Shown: piece by piece, positions 1 through 11,340 of the stretch
Layout of the letters: every line of letters begins with the position of its first letter
Position numbering within the stretch: position 1 is the stretch's first letter
NCBI GenBank assembly: GCA_014905825.1
Contig: JACGCN010000033.1
Span: 1 to 64,000, forward strand
DNA from: Lyophyllum atratum
Taxonomy: Eukaryota > Basidiomycota > Agaricomycetes > Agaricales > Lyophyllaceae
Reading direction: 5' to 3'
Length of the DNA: 64,000 bases
Program-made: the position numbers and the translations under genes
The notes under the pieces: generated by a model
What the model was told of the DNA's origin: nothing
The model's input: the letters and a program-made list of their open reading frames with translations, nothing else
Databases searched by the model: none

Positions 1-323
1 TCCATCCTGGGTTACCCGTCGCACCTGGTTCCACACCTCACCTTGTACATTCGCACCTCCCCTCATCCGGCGCACCTCATCTCTCACCTGGTCTCGCACC
101 TGGGTTATCCGTCGCACCTGGTTCGCACCTGGGTTTCCACTTTTTCCACTTTACACCTCAATTACGCTGAATGACGGTCCAATCACGTGACTTATTTACT
201 TCCAAGAGCACGCAACTTTACCCCCGTCGGCATTCACGCAAAAATCACTAGAAACACGACGTTTTGAGAGAAAGGTGCAAAGAAAGATCACAATTATAAA
301 ACATTATGCCTAAGGATATGCAT

Positions 324-405
324 GAGACACCCGGGGATTGAACCCGGGACCGCAGCTGAGTCGCAGACAAAGCGTGCGTGATAAACCAAGTATAACCATG
401 TGTCC
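324..405 (-). repeat. tRNA-like head, copy 1
   Basis: On the minus strand this begins GGACACA and shows an A-box-like TGGTTATACTTGG and a B-box GGGTTCAATCC. The 5' heptamer can pair with the 3' end (TGTCTC region) only imperfectly, and an extra base disturbs the D-arm region. It matches the two other heads in this array closely, so it is a repeat component and probably not a functional tRNA gene. Confidence 0.6.
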
Positions 406-1057
406 ATGCCAAACCTGTTCTCACACCTCCCCTTGTACCATTCGCCACCTGGCTTCGCACCTCCCCTTGTACCATTCGCACCTCCCCTCACCCGTGGCCA
501 CCTCCTCTCGCACCTCCCCTTGTACCATTCGCACCTCCCGTCGCACCTCCGCTCATTGGTCTCATCCGTCGCACCTGGTTTACGTGTCGCACCTCCCGTC
601 GCACCTGGTCTCGCACCTGGGTTATCCGTCGCACCTGGTCTGGCACCTGGTTTATACCGTCGCACCTGGTTCCGCACCTCCCCTTGTACCATTCGCACCT
701 CCCGTCGCACCTGGTCTTGCACCTGGATTATCCGTCGCACCTGGTCTGGCACCTGGTTTATACCGTCGACCCTGGCTTCGCACCTCCCCTTAACCCTTTC
801 GCACCTGGTTTATATGTCGCACCTCCCGTCGCACCTGGGTTATCCGTCTCACCTGGTTTCGCACCTGGGTTTCCACTTTTTTCACTTTACACCTCAATTA
901 CGCTGAATGACGGTCCACGTCACGTGACTTATTTACTTCCAGGAGCACGCAACTTTACCCCGTCAGCATTCACGCGAAAATCACTAGAAACACGACGTTT
1001 TGAGAGAAAGGTGCAAAGAAAGATCACAATTATAAAACATTATGCCGAAAGATATGA

Positions 1058-1139
1058 TGACACACCCGGGGATTGAACCCGGGACCACCAGCTGAGTCGC
1101 AGACAAAGCCTGCGCGATAACCAAGTATACCATGTGTCC
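1058..1139 (-). repeat. tRNA-like head, copy 2
   Basis: The minus strand has the A-box TGGTATACTTGG and B-box GGGTTCAATCC. A possible anticodon arm pairs CGCAG with CTGCG around a 7-base loop, and the acceptor ends GACACA and TGTGTC can pair. The T loop is two bases too long if the acceptor is paired, and position 33 is not U. This is the best preserved head of the family and would carry an internal Pol III promoter. Confidence 0.6.
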
Positions 1140-1540
1140 ATGCCAAACCTGGTCTCGCACCTGGTTTATACCGTTGCACCTGGCTTCGCACCTCCCCTTG
1201 TACCATTCGCACCTCCCCTCACCGTCGCACCTGGTTTATCCGTCGGACCTCCTAACAGCATCTGGTCTCGCACCTGGTTTATACCGTCGCACCTCCTCTC
1301 GCACCTGCTCTCGCACCTGGTTTATACTGTCGCACCTCCTCTCGCACCTGGTCTCGCACCTGGCTTCTCCGTCGCACCTCCTCTCGCACCTGGTCTCGCA
1401 CCTGGTTTATACTGTCGCACCTCCTCTCGCACCTGGTTTATCCGTCGCACCTGCTCTCGCACCTGGTTTCGCACCTCACCTGACAACTGGTTTTTACCGT
1501 CGCACCTGGTTTCGCACCTGGTTTATCCGTCGCACCTCCT

Positions 1541-2490
1541 CTCGCACTAGCTAGGAGGTAGGCCTCAGGGGACCGGTGGCCTACGTCACGTGCGGACGAG
1601 TATGGAAATGGTGAACAAGTCGAGCTCAGCGAACCTCGGTATCCGCATCATGAAAACCTCGGTAAGTGAGTACCGAGGTGCAACATTCCGCCGGTGCAGG
1701 CAGACTCGTAGAAATGCGCAAAATCAAGGTTGCAGTGCTCAGACCATACAGGGCCCACCCTCGCGCCGGCCATGCGCCTGATGAACTGTGGAATCATCTG
1801 CGACCTTCACCGAGGCCCGTATCACGCGAACATGACCAAAGACCAGGTCCTCCGTGACGTGGAACACGCGAGGATATATGGAAGAAGTTGAGAAGAAAAT
1901 TTGGGAGACCCATGCCATCCTCAACACGCATATGGGGTTCCTCCCAAGAAAGAGGTTGACGAGCCGACTGATGAAGAGGTAAGCGACAATCCGAGGCTCA
2001 GCCTCTAGCTCGGTAACGAAAAAATACTTGTACATAATAAATTTGCTGTTTTGTGAATTTCTTGAAGTCGTCTTGTCAATATCTGGTGTGAAAATAAGTC
2101 AAGGAAAACAAAAGGAATCAAGAAAATGTAAGAACGGCGACAGGCTCAGATCCCTTCATTGCCAGAAAACCCCTTGGAGTTGCGCAATTTGAAAAGGCAA
2201 CTTCGAAAGTGAAATGGGAAGTTGGGTTAGAAATAAAATAGTGAAGGGAAACCCTTAATCAGAATCAGAGTCGGAATCGGCCTCGGGACCAATTTCCGGT
2301 AGGTCGTCGTTGTCAAGTAGGTCGGTTTCTTCCATATCTCAAAGTCAGTGAGTGTTGATGTCGATGGCATTTTCGGGAAGGAGATGGAACGGGGAAAAAA
2401 GTAAGGAATCAGTCGGAATGCCGCCGCCACAGGTCGATGTTGTTTCGGGAAAGGACAATAAGGGTTCCAACATACCGAGGTTGCATGGTT
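1541..2490. other. Spacer between repeat units, no gene seen
   Basis: This stretch between two tandem arrays is not made of the TCGCACC motif. Short open frames exist on both strands, but none has intron signals, a recognisable domain or convincing coding character. I see nothing to annotate in it. Confidence 0.5.
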
Positions 2491-3012
2491 TTTCACCTCG
2501 CACCTCCCGTTGCACCTGGTCTCGCACCTGGTCTCGTACCATTCGCACCTCCTGTCGCACCTCCCCTCATCCGTCGCACCTCCTCTCACACCTGCTTTAT
2601 ACCGTTACACCTCCCGTTGCACCTGCCCTTGTACCTCTCGCACCTGCTGTCGCACCTCCCCCACACCTGGGTTATCCGTCGCACCTGGTCACCCACCTGG
2701 TTTATACCGTCGCACCTGGCTTCGGACCTCCCCTTAACCCTTTCGCACCTGGTTTATATGTCGCACCTCCCGTCGCACCTCCCGTCGCACCTGGGTTATC
2801 CGTCGCACCTGGTTTCGCACCTGGGTTTCCACTTTTTCCACTTTACACCTCAATTACGGTGAATGACGGTCCACGTCACGTGACTTATTTACTTCCAGGA
2901 GCACGCAACTTTACCCCGTCAGCATTCACGCGAAAATCACTAGAAACACAACTTTTTGAGAGAAAGGTGCAAAGAAAGATGACAATAAGAAAATCTTGCC
3001 ACTAGTGGTGAT

Positions 3013-3094
3013 TGACACACCCGGGCATTGAACCCGGGACCGCCAGCTGAGTCGCAGACAAAGCGTGCGTGATAACCAAGTATACCATGTGTCC
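3013..3094 (-). repeat. tRNA-like head, copy 3
   Basis: It has the same A-box and B-box layout as the copies at 324-405 and 1058-1139, with small substitutions such as GGGTTCAATGC in the B-box. It is followed on the minus strand by the conserved body and then the tandem array. Confidence 0.6.
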
Positions 3095-4041
3095 ATGCCA
3101 AACCTGGTCTCTCTCGCACCTGGTTTATACCGTTGCACCTGGTTCCGCACCTCCCCTTGTACAATTCGCACCTGGTTTTGACTTCGCACCTCCCGTCGCA
3201 CCTGGTCTCGCACCTGGGTTAACCGTCGCCCCTGGTTCCGCACCTCCCCTTATACCATTCGCACCTCCCGTCGCACCTCCCTTCATCCGTCGCACCTCCT
3301 CTCGCACCTGGTCTCATCCGTCGCACCTGGTTTATATGTCGCACCTCCCGTCGCACCTGGTCTCGCACCTGGGTTATCCGTCGCACCTGGTTCCGCACCT
3401 CCCCTTGTACCATTCGCACCTCCCGTCGCACCTGGTCTCGCACCTGGGTTATCCGTCGCACCTGGTTCCGCACCTCCCCTTGTACCATTCGCACCTCCCG
3501 TGGCACCTCCCCTCATCCGTCGCACCTCCTCTCGCACCTGGTCTCATCCGTCGCACCTGGTTTATATGTCGCACCTCCCGTCGCACCTGGTCTCGCACCT
3601 GGGTTATCCGTCGCACCTGGTTCCGCACCTCCCCTTGTACCATTCGCACCTCCCGTGGCACCTCCCCTCATCCGTCGCACCTCCTCTCGCACCTGGTCTC
3701 ATCCGTCGCACCTGGTTTATATGTCGCACCTCCCGTCGCACCTGGTCTCGCACCTGGATTATCCGTCGCACCTGGTTCCACACCTCCCCTTGTACCATTC
3801 GCACCTCCCGTCGCACCTGGTCTCGCACCTGGGTTAACCGTCGCACCTGGGTTATCCGTCGCACCTGGTTTCGCACCTGGGTTTCCACTTTTCACCTCAA
3901 TTACGGTGAAAGACGGTTCACACCAAGCATTACGGTAAATGACGGTCCACGTCACGTGACTTATTTACTTCCAGGAGCACGCAACTTTACCCTCCTTTTT
4001 CTCCACAACCGGACCGCCGATTTCTTAGCTTTTTTAAAGGT

Positions 4042-7000
4042 TTATTGGTACATATATAACCTCTCTTTTGGACCCCTAACATCCCCAAAATTTTGATATT
4101 TGTATATAAGAGTACTCTTATACAGGACGGTATAATCATCGATTCGATGAAGGACCTTATCTCCCCATTCTTCGAGTTGATCTCGGAGGTCGTGCCTCAA
4201 AGCCTTCAATATCGGCTCACGAAACCGATCCAATGACACGAACATTCCCTCCCTTGAGATCTCATCGTCCTTTTGAATCATGCGGCTCAGCGTAACGTTC
4301 CGTGATAGATGTGGGTACTTACGGGATTATTGAATTGCGATGCCAGCGACGGATGAAGCTGTCCAATACACGCATGCCATCGGAAACATACACGCTGGTC
4401 AGAGGCAATAGCGGTATGTGAGAAATGTTCGAGCGCGTTACTGGTCTGAATAGCATAGCTGTGTTCCCCTTGCGCCCGTGAATGGTTAAACGAATCATGT
4501 ATCGCCTTTAGATCTTCATCTTCCTCGTCCGGAATACCAAAATCTATGTGTCCAATGTTCACCATGATCGTGCACATGACCTGGCGCCAATCCCGCATTG
4601 TCATCGTCTTGTGGAAATTGTCGTAAGTGAACGATGCGAGAGCAGCCGAAAAGCGATCAGTGTTCATGACTTGGCCATTTTGAACAAAAACATAGGTCAG
4701 GTAGTTGTTGGCGTCTCGAGCATTCATGTGGACGTAGGGCGCTAGTCGTGCAGCGGCTGGGTAAACGATTCCGAGTGTGAGCAGGAGTAGTCTAGAGACG
4801 GAAAATGAAGGGGAGCGAGCGACGCGACGTCCAGTCCCGTGGATGTCTCTGTTTTTGTTGTATGCTGGGGCGAACGTAAGGATGTTGCTGAAAATGAACA
4901 AATTGCGTCCACCATCCGCATTATTTGCGTACTTCAGGTGATCGCACTCGCTTCCTCGGGCGCCTCCTCCCCATGTCGTTGACGAAAGGCAGAAGAGAAG
5001 CCCTACGATTTCGTCCAACAGCCCAAACCACGCCCAGAGTCCTGAGACATATGATGTCAAGTGAGTTAGAATGGATATCGATGATACGCTTACCAGTAGA
5101 TCGAGCTTTCAAGACGCCGTTGACAGTTTGGAAGAGTTTGTTATCCAAAGACAAATGGTGGAGCAATCGATGCTCAAACTTGTGCCAGCCGTTGTCTTCG
5201 TGCGCGAAAATGGAGAACTGTATGTCGCGCTTCAGGGGCTGGTCCCTGAACCAGTGCTGAGTGCGTTGGGCACTGGGATCGATGCGAAAGTCTACGAAGG
5301 AGAGGATGTCATCGTAGGGGCATCCTCGGAAGAGTGTATCAATGAGGTGTTCAACTCGCGTGATGGTCATATGAATCGTCTGGTAAAACACTTTGAGCTC
5401 GATGGCGTGTCCGTCGATGCTGAGGACGGTTTTCTGCATATCCCAGTTGAAACGTGCGAGACCTGGCTGCTGCTTCGCCACGGTCGTGAGGAGCTTCATG
5501 TATTGGCGCATCACATTGAACATGTGCTGGCCGCCATCGTGGATCCAGGGCTTGATGTACTCTTCGTAGCAGCTGAAAACATGGTAACTAAATATATCAG
5601 CAAATAGACGGAAGATCTGACCTCTGAGCTGTTTTTCCTGTCTCCTTGCTGATGCGCATGACCTCCCAACACGCTGTCGCTCGAAATCCCCACTGAGCAC
5701 GAGCAATGTTGTGTGGAAATTGAACAGCTGGTTTAAGGGCGCCATTGTCATCAAACAAATGGTCGACGAGAAGGAAGCGGGTGAATGGGTCATGTGTTGC
5801 GCATTGTAGAAATTGTGGGCTCGGTTGCGAGAGCAAAGACCATATACTCCGATGCAATTCTTGTACAATGACAGCGTCTTGACTTTTGGAGCCTTGGAGC
5901 AATTCCTGAAGCGAGGTGAGGTAGCCCAGAGTATCGGGATGCAGGGGGATCATGTAGTCTGGCACCGGGTTTGCGCAAGTGGCGAAGGAGAAATATCACG
6001 AATTGGCTGATGTAGTCGGCATATTTGTCAAGAGTGCTGGTCTGTTGCGGCTTCATGAAAGGACGGGCATCGGTATTGAGACTGCCAATTTATGAGCAAA
6101 GTGCTGCCGACTTTCAGAAGAAACTTACGTGGGTTCCGCGGACCTGATGAGGCGGCGGGTAAGGACGTCGAGGTCTCGGAGACGACCCGCAACTTCTTGA
6201 TAGTACTCCCGAGTAAGCGCTATGAGACGGTCGAGGTCAACCTCGGTTTCTTTGTTGACAGGGTGTACGGAGAGCCGCAAATCAGAGAGGTTGCGCCCCT
6301 CTATCAAAAGGTCCCAATCTGTAAGGGAGTATATGACGTTCCGTGCGTGTGGGTTGATGGCAGGGGTATATGTATCAGGCAGATCCCCTAATCCGATAGC
6401 CTTGGAATGCGCGAGTATCTCTTCCAGAGCATCTACTTGGGTTTGCGGTACGTAGGTGATTTCGACATACTGGCGTTCACATCGATATTTGCTGAGGGCT
6501 TGGCAGTGAACGGCACGGTATGGACGAGCATGCAGTGGGTTCTCTGGATGCTCCTCTTGGCAATGTCTGTTGAAGATCCGTTTGGACGAGTATATGACGT
6601 GGGGGCTCTCGCATGTGGGGACGGTGCATTGGATGCCCTCGAGCGGCGTGAGACCTTCAAACGGGGTTATGGGTCCCGTTGGTAATTTGACGGGTCGATG
6701 GGCATTGAGCAAGCAGAGAAGTTCTTCGAGGATAGCTTTCGACGGAAGTCGACGTTCTTCCGTAAACTTGCGATTGTTGCCACGAGTATGCTTCATGGCG
6801 TGAGCATATATGCGGGAAAACGGTACGAGAGATTCGCAAAAGAGGCATATGATACGGTTGTATGTAGGGTCGACTGATAGCTCGTAGACCGAGAGTTGTT
6901 TGAGGATTTCGTCCGCTCTCGCGCGGGACACGACGGCAGGAACTGGGCCCTGGAGTGAATCATCGTCATTGTACGGCTCCTGTTCTTCGATAAGATCTTC

Positions 7001-7900
7001 TTCATCCGATTGTGGAGGAGTTTGCGGGGCGCTATCCTCGTCCAGTTCATCTAGTAACGTGCTGTGCGCCGCGTCTGGTTGCGGATGCTCAGGAGGAGTA
7101 TGAGCGCTGCGCATTTCTATGTCTGGATGCAGCGGAGCGGCTGGGGTTGTGGTCATATTCATATCGGTATCGTTTCCAGGTGTATATGGAGAAGGTGACC
7201 GGTGAAGGGGGGGGGGGATATGTGCGCTCGGCCAATCCAAGGTAATCCCTTTCGATCAAGGGCAGTTCGGGGGCGAGCGTCGCGTGACGAGATAAATCGG
7301 GCGGCGATGAACTGAGGGAGTCTGCAGATGGTGGCTGTATAGATGACGGCCCAGCGCCCTCGAGTTCTCCCATTGTCGTGTCACCTATGGCCTTGGCCGG
7401 CGCCTGCCGTTTCTGCTTTCGTTTCTTGTTCTGAAGAGACCCTTCCTGTTGCGCATCGAAGGGTACGTCCAAATATACCATCGCTCCTGGCTCGGGATGT
7501 TTTTCCATCCGGCATATCTGGTAAATGTTATGGTACGAATAGCGGGCATGCGAGACTTCACCGCACAGACACGGGATAAGCTGCGTCTCGGGATTGCGTT
7601 GTACGGTCATGGATCTCCCTGCATGTTCGTTGTAGGGAGGGGTTGCACCATTTTTTAATCAGAACGGGACGCACCATTGCATATGAAAGTGTTGGTGCCT
7701 GTATGGTAGGCGCGGGCGTGGTTGCGGCGGTCGCTCTTCGATGCCATGTTCATGTGAGGCCTCGGACAGCCTGTCACGGCACATATATTGCTGTAAGGTG
7801 GGGAATCAGATAGGATACGGTGATCGAAGCATAAATCTTTACTCACAGGTTGGGCATGACGATACACTTGTTGGATGTACAAGGGAAAGGATGGCTCGGA
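4042..7900 (-). CDS. OrsD-type C2H2 protein, telomere-linked-helicase-like without helicase
   Basis: This multi-exon gene has an N-terminal zinc finger (C-x4-C ... H-x4-H around CAVTGCPRPH), a linker rich in acidic and Pro/Ser residues, and the OrsD-type core: ICLFCESLVPFS followed by HAMKH, then CTVPTCESP with HCQEEH. The C-terminal half matches from memory the domain that precedes RecQ-type helicases in many fungal OrsD proteins, with GGARGSECDHLKYAN, a NLFIFSN block and a final HSRAQGEHSYA block. Clear introns include 7810-7865 region (donor GTGAGT), 7615-7670 region, one just below 6130, about 5573-5620, about 5044-5092, and 4270-4322, whose removal joins QFNNP to DDEISR in frame. The protein ends about 80 residues later, with no helicase motifs. 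Two frame breaks (poly-C at 7207-7217, and about 5950) interrupt it. The 5' start is unresolved. Role: probably transposon or subtelomere associated; function unproven. Confidence 0.7.
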
Positions 7901-8071
7901 TATTGATGTGATGGTGCGAAAATAGTAGCTGTGGTCAGTGCCTAAAGCGGGAACCTGGTAACCCTTAGCGTGGCCTAACGGACGAGCGATACGGTTCGAG
8001 TCGACATGATGCCATTATTTTTCAACGAGCCCGATCCATGGAGATGGTGTCACACGCGAGATCTGTTGTAA

Positions 8072-8427
8072 GGAACGGCTCATAGTAGGTCTCAATATTG
8101 ACCAATTCTACCCATTGTGTGCTCACATTGTGAGCATGAAGCCTAGTTGAAAATTTCGATAAGAAAGAGGTAACACAACAATTTACGTCAGCATTTACAT
8201 AATCAGTCCTGCGCAACAAGTGCAACTCTGCTTGAGTTAACTGTATGGTGGGAACGGCCATAGTAGGTCTCGATATTGTCCAATTCTACCCATTTTGTGC
8301 TCACATTGTGAGCATGAAGCCTAGTCGAAAATTTCGAGACGGAAGAGGTAACAAAACAATTTATGTCAGCATTTACATAATCAGTCCTGCGCAACAAGTG
8401 CAACTCTGCTTGAATTAACTGTATGGT
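8072..8427. repeat. 178-bp tandem duplication
   Basis: Two head-to-tail copies, 8072-8249 and 8250-8427, share blocks such as TAGTAGGTCTC, GTGAGCATGAAGCCTAGT and CAGTCCTGCGCAACAAGTGC. Divergence is low, about 10 percent by eye. No gene was recognised inside it. Confidence 0.85.
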
Positions 8428-8559
8428 GGAGATTTTCGAGATTATCTATATGTACATATGAAAAAAGGGAGACAGACAAATGGCTGAGAGACGAAGCGGC
8501 GGAGACAAACCACAGAGACAAGTAACCTAACCGCGCAAAGACAAAATGTTGAAAATATT

Positions 8560-8650
8560 CACCGTGAGCGGGAATCGAACACTGGACCATGGGCTTTTTT
8601 GAAAAGCCCGCAAATGTTAGCACACCGGACAGTTGAGCCACAACACATTG
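8560..8650 (-). repeat. Degenerate tRNA-like sequence
   Basis: The minus strand shows a TGGCTCAACTGTCCGG A-box-like segment, a stem GGGCTT/AAGCCC around a 7-base loop, and a good B-box GTGTTCGATTCCC. The T-stem and acceptor pair poorly, so it reads as a tRNA-derived relic or SINE head. Confidence 0.45.
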
Positions 8651-8659
8651 TAAAATATA

Positions 8660-10150
8660 TTACAATTCCGTCCTCAAGTACCGTCCTGGCAATGCTGTGC
8701 CATCGGTTTTCAGACCACTTAGGTGGCTGTTCGAGGTGGGAAAAAAAGGGAAAAAGAAAGAAAAAGAAAGCGAAGAGGGAAAAATTCCCCAGTGCACACA
8801 TGAATCTTCAGACACTTGAAAGGAAGGTCAGGAACAGCGCATACATTGAGGGGTCTAACAGCATAATTATATCTATCGAGTTCCCCAGGTACATGTCTTT
8901 CCGTTATCGTCCCCGCGGCAGCCACATACACTTTTTATACCGAACTACGCATACGATGGGGCGGTTGAGAATGTTACTATTCCCGGGATACGTTTCTTGT
9001 CGGCAACGACGGCAGGTACGAACAGTCTTCTGTTTGCGGTGTTCGTCTGGAATTAAGTACTCCGCGTCGTTTACTGGATCTTCAATCTGGTCATCAGGGT
9101 GACTGCATGATTGCATCTTGTGACAGGAACAGAACAACCTACCGGTTCTCGTCCGGTGATGCTGGTAGCTTGAGGTTGAGCGCGAGAATCTAGAAATGGT
9201 GTGCAGTGGGAGAGGTCGCGACGCGCCTTGATGACTAAGTGGCGAATAACTCGGCTTATGGCAGATAACTTTGGTGGTGGCAGATAACTGTTTTGTATAT
9301 TGCACACCTCGCTCCCCACTATACAGCAAGCGGCTAGACTACCTAGTTCTATTCATGTGTCGGTACGTACACACCGCTCTACAAGGCTTCAGATGCACTG
9401 CAGCACAAGTCAGAACGAAAAGCCAGCAGGCTCGGATATTGCCGGGCAGATAACTGGCAAATAACTACCCACCAAAGTGATCGATGTTCCGTGCCATCTA
9501 TGAAGCGGCGAGTCGAGGTATTGCTTTATCATCAGTCTGTCGGTCGTTTTCAGGCTGAGTCGTTGCTGGACCAGGGAGTGCAACTGTTTTAAATACAGTT
9601 TAATACACTAACCCTATGCTATGAATGGTTGAGTCACGGTTTCTTATGCTTCCAGGCAAAAAATCCTATCCATGACATGATAATGTCACCCGAGGGAGTC
9701 GAACCCAGGCTGCGACATGCTGATATGATGATACCCGCAAGATACTACTGAGCAAGGGGCGCTTGTACACCACAACACAATCACGCTACAGGAATGCCTG
9801 CGCCGGGATTCCGAGCATGAAAAATTAGAATTGATTGAGAATTGAATATGAACCGAATGTAGTCTCGATACCAGCCGTTACGGATATGGTACACTGTTGG
9901 TGTGTAATTACTACCGGATCTCAATTATAGCACTCACGTGGTATGATTTCTGCCTTTTATAGAAAATGTCGGTGTTTGAAACTTGGCCTGTACTAGATTA
10001 CGGTTATTCCCTACCAGTCGCCTTGGAAGTTATTACCCCCCTCACACAATCCCGAACGGAACACCTCATTTTTCTGATTAAACATTGCACGCTCTCATTG
10101 AGATAAAACATTACGATAACTGGCAAGGCGACTGGGATCGAGTCTAAACC
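8660..10150. other. Gene-poor interval
   Basis: Apart from the tRNA-like relic at 9670-9780, this AT-leaning interval holds only short frames on both strands, a G/A-rich run near 8740-8790 (AAAAAGGGAAAAAGAAAG) and a short repeated GGCAGATAACT near 9260-9290. I find no exon with both splice signals and coding character. Confidence 0.5.
9670..9780 (-). repeat. Degenerate tRNA-like sequence with B-box
   Basis: The minus strand carries TGTTGTGGTGTACAAGCG near one end and the B-box GGGTTCGACTCCC near the other, separated by a longer interval than a standard tRNA allows. This suggests a tRNA with a long variable arm that has decayed, or a SINE head. Confidence 0.4.
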
Positions 10151-10250
10151 GAATGGCTGATCTAAGGAATTGAACCCCTGCTGGCATAACGCATGTATAT
10201 TTGTGTGCAGTGATTGACAAACCTCTGCACTATGGGCTCTTCCTTAACCT
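10150..10250 (-). repeat. Degenerate tRNA-like sequence with B-box
   Basis: The minus strand shows ATAGTGCAGAGGTTTG, which resembles an A-box, and further on GGGGTTCAATTCC, which resembles a B-box. Stems are not convincing. It is the third such minus-strand relic within 1.7 kb. Confidence 0.35.
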
Positions 10251-10320
10251 AGGATTACACGCTGTCCTGTTGTAGGCAGGTTACATCACCCAAACAGGTG
10301 GGTAAACATGCATTTTGAAA

Positions 10321-11340
10321 CCTTTCTGCAGCGTTGAGGGGGCAGTTTTGGTCAGATTGGCGAGATTTTTGATTTGTCATATAGCTATGGCATAGGAGAA
10401 GTGGGCAAAACTCGTATATGCACCAGCAGGGTCAGGGGGCGGGTCTCTGTGGCTGAATTACTCCAAATTTCTGACTCAGATTGATCCCTTAGTTGATTCT
10501 GCTGTAAAATAGGCTATGTATACAAAATGCTCAAACGGACACTTGTGCCCACTTCATATGATGTAAATGGTCCAGAATGTACCTTGGTACAAAAAAAAAT
10601 GGCCAGACGCGGACCCTCCACATCGCAGGAAAGTTTCGCTACCCAAGCGGGTCGGTAACGATCGATTTTTAAACTTTCCTGCAGCATTGAAGGGGCAGTT
10701 TTGGTCGGATTGACGAGATTTTTGATTTGTCATGTAGCTATGGCATAGGAGAAGTGGGCAAAACTCGTATATGCACCAGCAGGGTCAGGGGGCGGGTCTC
10801 TGTGGCTGAATTACTCCAAATTTCTGACTCAGATTGATCCCTTAGTTGATTCTGCTGTAAAATAGGCTATGTATACAAAATGCTCAAACGGACACTTGTG
10901 CCCACTTCATATGATGTAAATGGTCCAGAATGTACCTTGGTACAAAAAAAAATGGCCAGACGCGGACCCTCCACATCGCAGGAAAGTTTCACTACCCAAG
11001 CGGGTCGGTAACGATCGATTTTTAAACTTTCCTGCGGCATTGAAGGGGCAGTTTTGGTCGGATTGACGAGATTTTTGATTTGTCATGTAGCTATGACATA
11101 GGAAAAGTGGGCACAACTCGTATATAGTCCGGCAGAGTCAGGGAACAGTGCCCTGTGGCTGAATTACTCCAAATTTTCTGACTCGGAATGATCCCTTACT
11201 TGATTCTGCTGTAAAATAGGGTATGTATACAAAATGCTCAAACGGACACTTGTGCCCACTTTATATGATGTAAATGGTCCAGAATGCACCTTGGTACAAA
11301 AAGATTTGCGCAGAAATGGACCCTCCACATGGCAGGAAAG
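10321..11340. repeat. 353-bp tandem repeat, three copies
   Basis: Copies start near 10321, 10674 and 11027; the block GGCAGTTTTGGT recurs at 10341, 10694 and 11047. The first two copies are nearly identical. The third is more diverged and its end changes from a CTACCCAAGCGGG ending to a different terminal segment. The third copy supplies the start codon region of the coiled-coil gene that follows. Confidence 0.9.

Larger units (their letters stand above)
1..4000 (-). repeat. Cluster of tRNA-headed elements with VNTR tails
   Basis: The first 4 kb is built from one recurring unit read on the minus strand. A tRNA-like head (3094-3013, 1139-1058, 405-324) is followed by a conserved body of about 160 bp (about 2842-3000, 880-1045, 150-310, and a truncated copy at 3886-3990). 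The body contains the E-box-like CACGTCACGTGAC and a CGTTTTGAGAGAAAGGTGC block. After it comes a GC-rich tandem array whose basic motif on the plus strand is TCGCACCTGGT or TCGCACCTCCC. The array shows higher-order repeats, for example a block of about 155 bp at 3546 repeated at 3701. Copies without a head look 5'-truncated. The open frames through this DNA have low-complexity translations in several frames and are not genes. The layout suggests a Pol III-driven non-autonomous retroelement family, which is inference. Confidence 0.75.

Noticed and set aside
248..3955. Many overlapping open frames on both strands (HLPSHLVSHLGY-like and VRRITQVRDQVRRE-like peptides)
   Set aside because: They are translations of the tandem array in several frames at once, with no start context, splicing or domain.
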